From: Anaerolineae bacterium
Lineage (GTDB): Bacteria; Chloroflexota; Anaerolineae; JAAYZQ01
Length of the DNA: 9,501 nucleotides
Direction of reading: 5' to 3'
Assembly: GCA_016926595.1 (NCBI GenBank)
Contig: JAFGOG010000205.1
Span: 1 to 9,501, forward strand
This document shows, piece after piece, positions 1 to 5,753 of this stretch; position 1 is the stretch's first letter; each line of letters opens with the position of its first letter. A model generated the notes under the pieces. It did not search any database, was not told the origin of the DNA, and saw only the letters and a list, made by a program, of their open reading frames with translations. The position numbers and the translations under genes were made by a program.

Positions 1-24
1 CTTGCCGCTTACTGGGCTGGAGAC

Positions 25-240
25 TTATACCCTGCCCGTTGCTCCGCCAGTCGAGGTCGCGCCGCCGCCGCCTGGGGCTGAGGTCTGGGCCCCACCCAAT
101 CGGTGACGGAGATCTGCCAATTCATCTTCCAGCTCATCCAGTTGGATCAGCATGATGGGCGATGGAGAATGTTTGGGCAGGCGCGCCTTCAGTTCGGCGA
201 TCTGTTCCTCTAGTTGGGCAATGCGCTGTTGGTCGGTCAT
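25..240 (-). CDS. Small coiled-coil protein with Gly/Thr-rich tail
   Basis: A 71-residue protein starting at the ATG read from 240 and ending in TAA at 25-27. Residues about 4-21 and 32-48 carry leucine/isoleucine heptads with many Glu, Gln, Lys and Arg, so two short coiled-coil helices separated by a Pro/Ser/His linker are likely. Residues 49-71 are a low-complexity Gly/Ala/Thr/Ser tail. No catalytic motif, signal peptide or membrane segment is visible. An AGAGGT ribosome-binding site lies about 10 bases upstream of the ATG. The gene is divergent from the thioredoxin-like operon and shares the 241-366 intergenic region with its promoter and inverted repeat, so it might share regulation. I do not recognise the family. 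It is probably a real gene because of its clean heptads and its own ribosome-binding site. Confidence 0.6.
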   Translation of the reverse strand: MTDQQRIAQLEEQIAELKARLPKHSPSPIMLIQLDELEDELADLRHRLGGAQTSAPGGGGATSTGGATGRV

Positions 241-243
241 GAT

Positions 244-272
244 TTGACATACCTCTGATTCTCTGCTATACT
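244..272 (+). promoter_or_regulatory. Sigma-70-type promoter of the thioredoxin-like selenoprotein operon
   Basis: A perfect -35 box TTGACA (244-249) and a -10 box TATACT (267-272) are separated by 17 bases. A TG two bases upstream of the -10 box gives an extended -10 element. Transcription would start near 279, inside the inverted repeat at 275-303, and proceed to the ATG at 367. Confidence 0.85.
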
Positions 273-274
273 TC

Positions 275-303
275 TGCCATATACCCCTACAGGGTATGTG
301 GCA
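275..303. promoter_or_regulatory. Inverted repeat, probable CsoR/CstR-family operator
   Basis: Twelve-base arms TGCCATATACCC (275-286) and GGGTATGTGGCA (292-303) flank a 5-base centre, CTACA, with one mismatched pair. The core ATACCCCTACAGGGTAT (281-297) has the A/T-flanked C-tract and G-tract layout typical of operators bound by CsoR, RcnR, FrmR and CstR repressors. It overlaps the expected transcription start of the promoter at 244-272, the right place for a repressor site. No such repressor gene lies in the window, so the binding protein is inferred from operator style only. The repeat could also form an RNA hairpin in the leader. Confidence 0.6.
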
Positions 304-366
304 GCGGATGGATCATAGCATGTCACAGGGGTTTTGTCAAACAGGACATCGGGAGGAGCAGGGTTG

Positions 367-798
367 ATGCGAGCATTCGGCCAATGGCTTGCCAAGGTCG
401 TGCGCGGCTACTGGTTGCTGTTGCTCATCCTGGGAGCGATGGCCGTCGCCTACCTGGCCCTGCGCACGCCGGCCAGTCAAGTGGCTTCCATGGCTGATGT
501 AGATGCGATTCTGTTGAGTAGGCAGCCGGTTCTGGTCGAGTTCTTCTCGAATGCCTGAAGCGCTTGCCTTCTGGCCAAGCCTGTCGTCGACAGGCTCGAG
601 CGTGACCTTCGCGGACAGGCGACAGTGCTTCGGTTGAGCGCCGGAAGCCGGGTCGGGCGCGAGATGTCAGCGCGCTATGGAGTGCGAGGTGTGCCGACAT
701 TCCTCCTTTTCGACGGTGTGGGCAATATGGTCCATTATCAGGTTGGTCGACTAGATCCAGCCAGGATCAAAGTCGAGATCGAGGCAATGGGGAGATAG
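367..798 (+). CDS. Membrane-anchored thioredoxin-like selenoprotein (UxxC), UGA read through at 556-558
   Basis: A 143-residue thioredoxin-fold protein if the UGA at codon 64 is read as selenocysteine. Residues 1-15 are basic, residues about 16-32 form one hydrophobic helix, and a thioredoxin domain follows. The N-terminal charge suggests the domain lies outside the cytoplasm. The beta strand QPVLVEFFSNA leads directly into U64-S-A-C67, where thioredoxins have WCxxC, so UGA stands at the nucleophilic first cysteine. After the UGA the frame stays open and encodes a normal rest of the fold, including the cis-proline motif GVPTFLLF (P110), and ends at TAG 796-798. The start is ATG 367 with GGGAGGAG 8 bases upstream; an upstream in-frame TTG at 334 lacks such a site. 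The FmdB-like gene begins 4 bases after the stop. Probable role: thiol-disulfide or peroxide/persulfide reduction at the envelope. Read with UGA as stop, it would be a meaningless 63-residue fragment. Confidence 0.85.
556..602 (+). promoter_or_regulatory. Bacterial SECIS-like hairpin, thioredoxin-like gene
   Basis: The UGA at 556-558 is followed by a perfect 7-bp stem, GCCTGTC (579-585) with GACAGGC (589-595), closed by the loop GUC. CGCTT (561-565) can also pair with GAGCG (598-602) below it. The loop begins 27 bases after the UGA and starts with G then U. Known bacterial SECIS elements have the loop roughly 16-37 bases after UGA with a G at the top of the loop, so this fits, though its spacing is longer than in E. 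coli fdhF. Confidence 0.75.
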
Positions 799-802
799 AG
801 TT

Positions 803-1012
803 ATGCCAATCTACGAGTATACGTGCCTGGACTGCAAAACGCACTTTGAAAAGCTTGTCAGGTCGATGGGCCAGGTTGTTGAGGTCCGTTGCCCCGAGTG
901 TGGCGGGACACACGTGAAGAAGGGCTGGTCGCTCTTTGGCACCGGTCAGGCGGCCGGAGGCAATGGGGCGATCGCCTCTATGGCGAGCGGGTGCGCCCCG
1001 ACCGGCACCTGA
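803..1012 (+). CDS. FmdB-type zinc ribbon protein
   Basis: A 69-residue protein of the FmdB zinc-ribbon family. It begins MPIYEYTCLDC, the family hallmark, and has two CxxC knuckles (C8/C11 and C30/C33) that would bind one zinc ion. It ends in a short Gly/Ala/Ser tail with a SGCAP motif, a common style of end for the family. A purine-rich GGGGAGATAGAG just upstream serves as ribosome-binding site, and the start is only 4 bases after the thioredoxin-like gene, so the two are probably translationally linked. The family is found beside many metabolic and stress operons and has been called regulatory, but its molecular role is not established. Here it sits between two candidate selenoproteins. 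Its TGA stop at 1010-1012 looks like true termination. Confidence 0.9.
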   Translation: MPIYEYTCLDCKTHFEKLVRSMGQVVEVRCPECGGTHVKKGWSLFGTGQAAGGNGAIASMASGCAPTGT

Positions 1013-1064
1013 AGCATCGGCCATTGAGAGCCGTGAGCCCTCACACACAGGAGGTATGATAGCG

Positions 1065-1229
1065 ATGTTTGGTCTGAGCTTGGAAGCTTTGTTGCCGATC
1101 GCGGTGTTGGTCGGCTGGGTTGTGCTGATGCGTTTTATTCTGCCACGCCTCGGCGTTTCGACCTGAATGTCCGCATCGTGCCGTGTGGCGTTGCCGCGCG
1201 AAGAGGAAGAGCAGGTCACGGAGGAGTGA
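1065..1229 (+). CDS. Small single-span membrane selenoprotein candidate, UGA read through at 1164-1166
   Basis: A 54-residue protein if the UGA at codon 34 is selenocysteine. Residues 7-26 form one hydrophobic helix; a short basic stretch follows (R23, R28), then LGVST-U34-MSASC39-R, and an acidic tail rich in Glu ending at TGA 1227-1229. Read with UGA as stop it would be a 33-residue membrane peptide. Support for readthrough: the 21 further codons form a plausible hydrophilic tail, a cysteine lies five residues after U, and a hairpin with a GU loop follows the UGA. Start ATG 1065 has AGGAGG (1049-1054) 10 bases upstream; ATG 1056 is too close to that site. Basic residues after the helix suggest the U/C tail faces the cytoplasm, but topology is uncertain. 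The gene is last in the thioredoxin-like operon, before the terminator. I do not recognise a named family; a redox partner of the thioredoxin-like protein is a guess. Confidence 0.6.
1164..1198 (+). promoter_or_regulatory. Possible SECIS hairpin, small membrane protein gene
   Basis: After UGA (1164-1166), UGCC (1179-1182) pairs with GGCG (1187-1190) around the loop GUGU. The stem extends through G1178-U1191 and C1177-G1193, and after a small internal loop through CGC (1172-1174) with GCG (1196-1198). The loop begins 16 bases after the UGA, close to the spacing in E. coli fdhF, and starts with GU. It is weaker than the other two hairpins because it contains wobble pairs and a bulge. Confidence 0.5.
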
Positions 1230-1243
1230 CCCAATCTCTTTGT

Positions 1244-1282
1244 AAAGGCCAGTATTCTAGCAGGATACTGGCCTTTCTTTTT
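1244..1282 (+). terminator. Rho-independent terminator of the selenoprotein operon
   Basis: A perfect 12-bp stem, AAAGGCCAGTAT (1244-1255) with ATACTGGCCTTT (1265-1276), encloses a 9-base loop and is followed by CTTTTT. It lies 14 bases after the UGA that ends the small membrane protein, which supports that UGA, rather than the one at 1164, as the end of the operon. Confidence 0.95.
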
Positions 1283-1314
1283 AGGCAAGTTATGCAGCCT
1301 GGTTGTAATGTACT

Positions 1315-1343
1315 TTGACAATTCTCTTGGGCCATGATATAAT
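1315..1343 (+). promoter_or_regulatory. Consensus promoter of the MerR-family gene
   Basis: TTGACA (1315-1320), 17 bases, then TATAAT (1338-1343) with an upstream TG for an extended -10. This is a full consensus promoter. Transcription would start near 1350, leaving a leader of about 66 bases before the ATG at 1416. No HspR-type (HAIR) repeat is recognisable around it. The 17-base spacing is standard, not the 19-20 bases typical of promoters activated by MerR proteins. Confidence 0.85.
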
Positions 1344-1415
1344 AGGTCGCCGTGTTGAATTTCGGTTGGGGCCATGATGCCTCCATCTCGCAACCGGATC
1401 GAGGAGGAAGGAGCA

Positions 1416-1856
1416 ATGTTAGACGAAGGACGCCCGGTCTATACGATCGGCACAGCAGCAGAGATCCTGCACGTTCATCCCCGTACCCTGCGTTTGTATG
1501 AGGATAGTGGACTGATCCGGCCGGCCCGCAAGAACAATCGCCGTTTCTACTCTGCTAACGACCTCAAGTGGGTCAATTGTATACGCTACATGATCCACGA
1601 AAAGGGCCTGAACCAAGAAGGCCTGAGACGCTTGTTAGGGATGACACCTTGCTGCGACATGATGGGGTGTTTGCCTGAACAGCGGGCTGCCTGTGCAGCT
1701 CCGCTCAATCGAATGACGCCATGCTGGGACCTGGCCCGCAAGGCCGGGGACGAGTCGAAAAGGTGTCATGAATGTGAGGTGTACCTCTCTGCGGCAGAGC
1801 GCCTGTTGAGCAAGGCCGATATGGAAGCAGCTTTCGGCTATCAAGCCTCCGATTAG
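1416..1856 (+). CDS. MerR-family (HspR-like) regulator with Cys-rich C-terminal domain
   Basis: A 146-residue DNA-binding regulator. Residues 9-75 are a MerR winged helix: YTIGTAAEILHVHPRTLRLY, then GLIRPAR and FYSANDL, closest in style to HspR. The helix that usually dimerises is replaced by a compact domain with seven cysteines: C79, C80, C85, C93, C103, C117 and C120. The segments PCCDMMGC, PCWDLARK and CHECEVY resemble two-CW-type Cys clusters that bind a metal or iron-sulfur centre. This suggests sensing of metal, oxygen or redox state, which would fit the neighbouring selenoprotein operon, but the target is unknown. Start ATG 1416 is chosen because GAGGAGGAAGGAG lies directly upstream; ATG 1374 would add 14 residues without such a site. 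It has its own consensus promoter and ends in TAG. Confidence 0.88.
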   Translation: MLDEGRPVYTIGTAAEILHVHPRTLRLYEDSGLIRPARKNNRRFYSANDLKWVNCIRYMIHEKGLNQEGLRRLLGMTPCCDMMGCLPEQRAACAAPLNRMTPCWDLARKAGDESKRCHECEVYLSAAERLLSKADMEAAFGYQASD

Positions 1857-1872
1857 TGTAGAATCTATTTGC

Positions 1873-1918
1873 CAGTTGCTGTTGCCAGTGTTACACGAGA
1901 TGTAACCTGCGACAACTG
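1873..1918. other. Imperfect long hairpin between convergent genes
   Basis: CAGTTG (1873-1878) pairs with CAACTG (1913-1918), and GTTACA (1890-1895) with TGTAAC (1901-1906) around the loop CGAGA; partial pairing joins the two. It lies between the convergent ends of the MerR gene and the two-helix membrane protein gene. There is no U-tract, so intrinsic termination is doubtful, but the position suggests a transcript 3'-end structure for either strand. Confidence 0.4.
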
Positions 1919-1942
1919 CTCCACGAGTGGATTTGGCCCCCG

Positions 1943-2296
1943 TTATTCCTCGTAATCGGGTGGCGGCACGGTGTACCCGGATTGGGAAGCGGCGAAAAGC
2001 TGCTGGCTAAAGTAGGCGGCGCGGCGGCTGCTCTCCTCGATCGACAGGAATACATAGATCGACTCACCGACGGCGTACAGGATCAGGAACTGGATGACGG
2101 CGAGGAGCAGGATTACGATAAAGGCGACGACCCCGGCCAACGGCCCGCCAAAATCGACGCCGGCGGCCTCAAAGTCGAGGGTAATGTATGCGACTAGAAC
2201 CAGGACGGCCCCCAACAGGCCGACAAGCAGGGCAATCCAGCCCAACACCTTAAAGATCGTCGCAATTACCCGTAGTGCGGTGAATCTTTTTCCCAT
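1943..2296 (-). CDS. Two-helix membrane protein of unknown function
   Basis: A 117-residue integral membrane protein. Residues about 17-38 and 53-77 are hydrophobic helices. They are joined by a short acidic/glycine loop (DFEAAGVDFGG) and followed by GESIYVFLSIEESSRRAAYF and a polar C-terminal tail with PPPDYEE. The E-x-x-I-D/E-E-x-(S/T)-R pattern after the second helix recalls small bacterial membrane proteins of the DUF4282-like type, but I cannot confirm membership. Start: ATG read from 2296, with GGGAGG (complement of 2308-2313) 11 bases upstream. A TTG in the same frame at 2305 is too close to this site. It has its own promoter at 2347-2374 and appears monocistronic. Confidence 0.75.
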   Translation of the reverse strand: MGKRFTALRVIATIFKVLGWIALLVGLLGAVLVLVAYITLDFEAAGVDFGGPLAGVVAFIVILLLAVIQFLILYAVGESIYVFLSIEESSRRAAYFSQQLFAASQSGYTVPPPDYEE

Positions 2297-2346
2297 TGAA
2301 AACAATTCCTCCCTTTCAGACTTGGGGTCTGTGAGCCAGTCAGCCG

Positions 2347-2374
2347 ATTATAGCACAGACTCGACGGTGTTCAA
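2347..2374 (-). promoter_or_regulatory. Promoter of the two-helix membrane protein gene
   Basis: On the minus strand a TTGAAC -35 box (2374-2369), 16 bases, and a TATAAT -10 box (2352-2347) preceded by TGC form an extended -10 promoter directed at the ATG at 2296. A short inverted repeat, CAGAC/GTCTG (2317-2321 and 2327-2331), lies in the leader just upstream of the ribosome-binding site and could be a hairpin or operator. Confidence 0.7.
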
Positions 2375-2390
2375 AAAAGCTCGGGTGTTT

Positions 2391-2717
2391 TCAATGGACA
2401 GGCTTGAAGCGGTTTCGGTCGCGCCGCCACACCTTATCCAGCACCTGCTGGAGGCTGGTCTCCAGGTCGATACCCTGCAAGTTGGCCATGCAGATCAGCA
2501 CGAACAAAATGTCGGCCAGCTCCTCGCCCATCTCCTGCGGGTCCTCCTCGGCCTTTTTAGGCTTTGGGCCATACAGGTGATTGATCAGCCGGGCCAGCTC
2601 CCCCACCTCTTCGGCGATGCGGGCCAGGTTCACGTGGGGCGACCAGTATCCCCCGCCCGGCCCCTGAATCCAGGCATCCACCTCCGCCTGCAACTGCTGC
2701 ATTGTCTTCCCGCCCAT
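2391..2717 (-). CDS. MazG-like nucleotide pyrophosphohydrolase (YpjD type)
   Basis: A 108-residue all-alpha NTP pyrophosphohydrolase. The order of motifs, KTMQQLQAEVDAWI, GYWSPHVNLARIAEEVGELAR, then YGPKPKKAEED and GEELADILFVLICMAN, matches the Bacillus YpjD type closely. The EEVGE and EELAD acidic pairs are the magnesium ligands of the family, which hydrolyses (d)NTPs to monophosphates and may act in house-cleaning. Start ATG 2717 (MGGKTM) is preferred because it matches the usual N-terminus and has AGAGG upstream; ATG 2729 is possible. It lies 18 bases after the RuBisCO-like gene, so it is probably the last gene of that operon; a link to the kinase/RuBisCO-like chemistry is not obvious. It ends in TGA, which here acts as a normal stop. 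Confidence 0.9.
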   Translation of the reverse strand: MGGKTMQQLQAEVDAWIQGPGGGYWSPHVNLARIAEEVGELARLINHLYGPKPKKAEEDPQEMGEELADILFVLICMANLQGIDLETSLQQVLDKVWRRDRNRFKPVH

Positions 2718-2735
2718 GCCGCCTCTCATCTTTCC

Positions 2736-4040
2736 CTACAAGCTCATCCCCTTGAACGGATCTACCCACGCTTCTAGCGCTGCCTTTAGCTCGGGGCATT
2801 CCTTTGCCGCTTCCTCCAGCGGACGGCCCTGCAGCGTCGCCAGGATCGCCTGCCGGAAGGCCTTGGCCCCGGCTACCGGACCTTGCGGGTGGGCGTGAAT
2901 GCCGCCGCCCGAGCCGATGACGATATCCGCTCCCAGGTCCTTGATTACGTTGGGCACCATCTTGGGCGTGATCCCACCGCTCGGCATCGGGAAGGTCGGC
3001 TTCAGGTGATATAGCGGGAAGGCCAGGTTCTGAGCCACCCGCTGAAACTTCTCCGGCAACACCGGCGCTTTGCCGTAGGGCGCGGGAAACACCACGATGT
3101 CGGCCCCGGCCAGCCGAGGCAGCTTGCCCAACACCAGGTGCGAAGACAGCCCGTGCCACTCCGACGCATACAGCGCCCCGGCCACATCCATGTGGGCCAG
3201 GATCGGCACATTGACCGCCGGGTCCTCCGCCAGTGCCCGCAGCACCGGAAAGCCGGTCGCCAGATAGTTGACCATGATCGCGTTACAGCCCAGCTCCACC
3301 GCCCGGCGGGCATTGTCAAACACCTGCGGCACCTCGTCGCTGACGTTGACGGTATACAGCGTGTGCTCGCCTGTCTCCTCGAACACCTGCCGCTCCGCTT
3401 CCATGTACAGCTTGACCCGCGCCTGCACCTCGTTAAAGGAGGCGTTGGCGATCAGCTCGTCGTCTTTGATAATGTCGCACCCGCCCATCGCCGCAGCCCT
3501 GAACAGCTTCACGCCCACCTCCGGCGGATACCCGGTGCACGGCTTGATCATGTTGTTCAGCAGCGGTCGGCCCTCCACCCCCAACAGTTGGCGCACCCCC
3601 TTGATGCCAAACTTGCACCCCTGGAACCCTGCCACGTACTTTTCCGGGAAGCGGATGTCCAGCACCTTGACCCGCCCTCCCATCGAGATATTGCCGACGA
3701 CTGTCGTGAGCAGCATCGGCATCTGCACGCCAATATTTACCTGGGGAAAGGCGATCTGAATGACATAATGCCGCTGTTCCACCTCGAACGGAACCTGCCA
3801 CTCATAGTCCGGCACTTCGTACACGCCGATGACCTTGGCCACGTGGCAACGCCGCACCTCGGGCGTCTCCCCCGGTACCGCCACCCACGTGCCTGTGGAC
3901 TGCTCGATGGCCAATGCCGGGGCCAGTTGCGGCACCGGGATCGCTTTCGGATAGGAGACCAGGTAAGTGGCGATCAAGTAATTGTCATAGCTCACGCCGT
4001 CCGGCAGGGCAATGGGCAAAGATTCTACATCAATTTTCAT
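2736..4040 (-). CDS. RuBisCO-like protein (form IV, large-subunit superfamily)
   Basis: A 434-residue complete member of the RuBisCO large-subunit superfamily: N-terminal ferredoxin-like domain (to about residue 125, with IATY and EQSTGTW) and a C-terminal TIM barrel. Kept active-site positions, in spinach numbering: E60 and T65-W66 (EQSTGTW), N123 (VVGN), K175 (K166 here), the carbamylation and Mg motif KDDE (K192-E195 for K201-E204), H294 (H283), loop-6 K334 (YGK324), S379-GG (PSGG) and G403-404 (GSGGG). Lost: K177 is C168, R295 is Met and H327 is Val. These losses rule out normal CO2 fixation and place it among RuBisCO-like proteins, which enolise, isomerise or decarboxylate phosphorylated keto-sugars. 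It follows the FGGY kinase by 13 bases with a strong GGAGGAGG site, so the kinase probably makes its substrate or precursor. No methionine-salvage gene is nearby, arguing against the MtnW enolase role. Confidence 0.93.
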   Translation of the reverse strand: MKIDVESLPIALPDGVSYDNYLIATYLVSYPKAIPVPQLAPALAIEQSTGTWVAVPGETPEVRRCHVAKVIGVYEVPDYEWQVPFEVEQRHYVIQIAFPQVNIGVQMPMLLTTVVGNISMGGRVKVLDIRFPEKYVAGFQGCKFGIKGVRQLLGVEGRPLLNNMIKPCTGYPPEVGVKLFRAAAMGGCDIIKDDELIANASFNEVQARVKLYMEAERQVFEETGEHTLYTVNVSDEVPQVFDNARRAVELGCNAIMVNYLATGFPVLRALAEDPAVNVPILAHMDVAGALYASEWHGLSSHLVLGKLPRLAGADIVVFPAPYGKAPVLPEKFQRVAQNLAFPLYHLKPTFPMPSGGITPKMVPNVIKDLGADIVIGSGGGIHAHPQGPVAGAKAFRQAILATLQGRPLEEAAKECPELKAALEAWVDPFKGMSL

Positions 4041-4053
4041 CTCATCCTCCTCC

Positions 4054-5604
4054 TTAACGCTTTATGCCGTCCTGGCATTTGCGAAATCGCTCCTCGTTTA
4101 CCTCCCGGTACAAGCAGCGCAAACAGCCATACAGCTTCCGGTAGGCTCGGTACAGACCCTCATAGCATTCGGCGTTGCACGCCTGTGGCTCGAATTCACG
4201 CTCCACGCGGACGATCTTGGCCAGGGATTGAAAATCAGGGTACAACCCCAGGCCAATGGCAGCGGTGAGTGCGACGCCGACTGCGCCGGCTTCTTGGGGA
4301 TGAGTGACCGACTCGACCCGCCGCCCGGTCACATCGGCGATGATCTGCATCCACGGCGCGCCCAGCGCTCCGCCGCCAATCACCCGTAACACCGGCAGGG
4401 GAAAACTGAACGATTTCTCCACAATCTCGATCAGCCAGCGCAGGTTGAACGCCACGCCCTCGTATACTGCGCGCAGCATGTGCTCGCGCGTATGGTTGGC
4501 GCTCAGGTTGAAAAAGGTAGCACGCACCCACGTGTCAGGCACCGGTGCCCGCTCGCCGAACATCCACGGCGTACATAGCAGAGAATCAGAACCTGGCGGC
4601 ACCGTTAGCACCTTCTGATCCATCAGGGCATAGACGTTGGGAACGTTGGGGTCGGCCTGCTCGGCCCGATAGAACTGGTCGGCGACCCACTTGAGGCACG
4701 CCCCGGCTGTCTCCATCTCGGCGAACAGGAACGCCTTGCCCGGATCGGCCGACTGCATGCACACCACCCCGTGGCGGCCGGTGGGTCTCCTGCCGGTCAT
4801 GACCCCCACCCAGGCAGAAGTGCCGAGGTAGATGTGGCCTTCTCCTTCGCCCACCGCTCCCGAACCGACTGCCGCTCCCTGGGCGTCGCCTCCACCGCCA
4901 AAGACAGGGGTTCCTGCCCGCAGCCCGCAGTCGCGGGCTGCTTCGGCGGTCATGCCGCCGACCGGATCGATCGAGCGGACCAGCTCTGGGAACTTGTGCT
5001 GCTCCAATCCGATGTGGCGGATGACCCCGCGTTGCCAATCCTTCTTTTTCAGGTCAAAGCCGATGGCCGAAGCGCACGACCATTCCATGACCTGCCGGCC
5101 AGTAGCCCGGTAGGTGAGGTAGCCATTGACGTCGAGAAAGTGGGTCATCTGCTGGTAGGCTTCCGGCTCGTTCTCCTTGAGCCACAGCAGTTTGGGCAGG
5201 CCGTCCTTGCCTGATAGCTCCCCGCCTGCCAGTATGGCAAAGACCCGGCGCCCCAGGAATCTGCGCATGATCCGCTTGGCCTGCTCCGGCGCCCGAGCGT
5301 CAAGCCAGATAATCGCCCGGCGGAGGGGACGGCCGTCAGCTCCCATCGGTACGATGCCCAGAAGTTGGGTGGTATGGGCTATGCCGAGAATGTCGCCGGG
5401 TGCGGCTCCCGCCTGCTCCATCACCTGGCGCGTGGTGGACACAACCGCGCGCCACCAGTCTTCAGGCTCCTGCTCAGCCCAATCAGAACGAGGGTAGTGG
5501 ATCGGATAAGGGGCAAATGCGGTGGCGCACACCTGCCCATTGGCGTCCACCAACACTGCCTTGTTGCCGCCAGTGCCGACATCGTGAGCAAGTAGATAGT
5601 CCAT
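4054..5604 (-). CDS. FGGY-family carbohydrate kinase
   Basis: A 516-residue ATP-dependent sugar or sugar-acid kinase of the FGGY (xylulokinase/gluconokinase) family, of full length. Phosphate-1 motif DVGTGGNKAVL starts at D8, the catalytic aspartate is D240 in GGGGDAQGAAVGSGA, phosphate-2 is YLGTS (259-263), and the adenosine motif GGGALGAPWMQIIAD is at 410-424, followed by EAGAVGVAL. The substrate cannot be read from the sequence. The final 43 residues are unusual: five cysteines (476, 480, 494, 497, 510) including CLRC, beyond the normal FGGY fold. The start ATG at 5604 has AAGGTGAGG about 6 bases upstream. It is the first gene of an operon with the RuBisCO-like and MazG-like genes, driven by the promoter at 5650-5678. 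Likely role: phosphorylation of a ketose or sugar acid, feeding the RuBisCO-like enzyme. Confidence 0.92.
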   Translation of the reverse strand: MDYLLAHDVGTGGNKAVLVDANGQVCATAFAPYPIHYPRSDWAEQEPEDWWRAVVSTTRQVMEQAGAAPGDILGIAHTTQLLGIVPMGADGRPLRRAIIWLDARAPEQAKRIMRRFLGRRVFAILAGGELSGKDGLPKLLWLKENEPEAYQQMTHFLDVNGYLTYRATGRQVMEWSCASAIGFDLKKKDWQRGVIRHIGLEQHKFPELVRSIDPVGGMTAEAARDCGLRAGTPVFGGGGDAQGAAVGSGAVGEGEGHIYLGTSAWVGVMTGRRPTGRHGVVCMQSADPGKAFLFAEMETAGACLKWVADQFYRAEQADPNVPNVYALMDQKVLTVPPGSDSLLCTPWMFGERAPVPDTWVRATFFNLSANHTREHMLRAVYEGVAFNLRWLIEIVEKSFSFPLPVLRVIGGGALGAPWMQIIADVTGRRVESVTHPQEAGAVGVALTAAIGLGLYPDFQSLAKIVRVEREFEPQACNAECYEGLYRAYRKLYGCLRCLYREVNEERFRKCQDGIKR

Positions 5605-5649
5605 GCCCGCCTCACCTTACTGCCCATCCTTCGACCAAGAGACAACTGG

Positions 5650-5678
5650 ATTATAGCACGTTTGGAGCCAAAGCGCAA
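5650..5678 (-). promoter_or_regulatory. Promoter of the kinase/RuBisCO-like operon
   Basis: On the minus strand TATAAT (5655-5650) is preceded by TGC, giving a strong extended -10 box. The -35 region 17 bases upstream, TTGCGC (5678-5673), is weak. The divergent promoter for the surface protein gene begins 8 bases away at 5687, so the two are nearly back to back. Confidence 0.65.
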
Positions 5679-5686
5679 TATAGCAA

Positions 5687-5715
5687 TTGACAATTCGCCC
5701 GGCCTGGACTATACT
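5687..5715 (+). promoter_or_regulatory. Promoter of the surface protein gene
   Basis: TTGACA (5687-5692), 17 bases, and TATACT (5710-5715) form a near-consensus promoter. It lies 38 bases upstream of the ATG at 5754 and probably also drives the downstream selenolipoprotein gene. Confidence 0.8.
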
Positions 5716-5753
5716 ACGGCGGTTCTCAGCATCACAGTCGGCACGAATGGATT

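Noticed and set aside
1010..1027. The UGA of the FmdB-like gene as a further selenocysteine codon
   Set aside because: Readthrough adds only four residues before another UGA, the protein already ends in the usual SGCAP style, and no convincing hairpin with a GU loop follows.
767..1393. 208-residue minus-strand open frame across the selenoprotein operon
   Set aside because: It runs antisense through the FmdB-like gene, the small membrane protein, the terminator and the MerR promoter, and has no domain or ribosome-binding site.
2736..4040. A true CO2-fixing RuBisCO
   Set aside because: Substrate and catalytic positions K177, R295 and H327 are replaced, and no small subunit, phosphoribulokinase or other Calvin-cycle gene is present.
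3138..4268. Long plus-strand open frame opposite the RuBisCO-like gene
   Set aside because: Arg/His/Pro-rich shadow of the GC-rich real gene on the other strand, with no recognisable domain. The plus-strand frame at 2094-2777 is rejected for the same reason.
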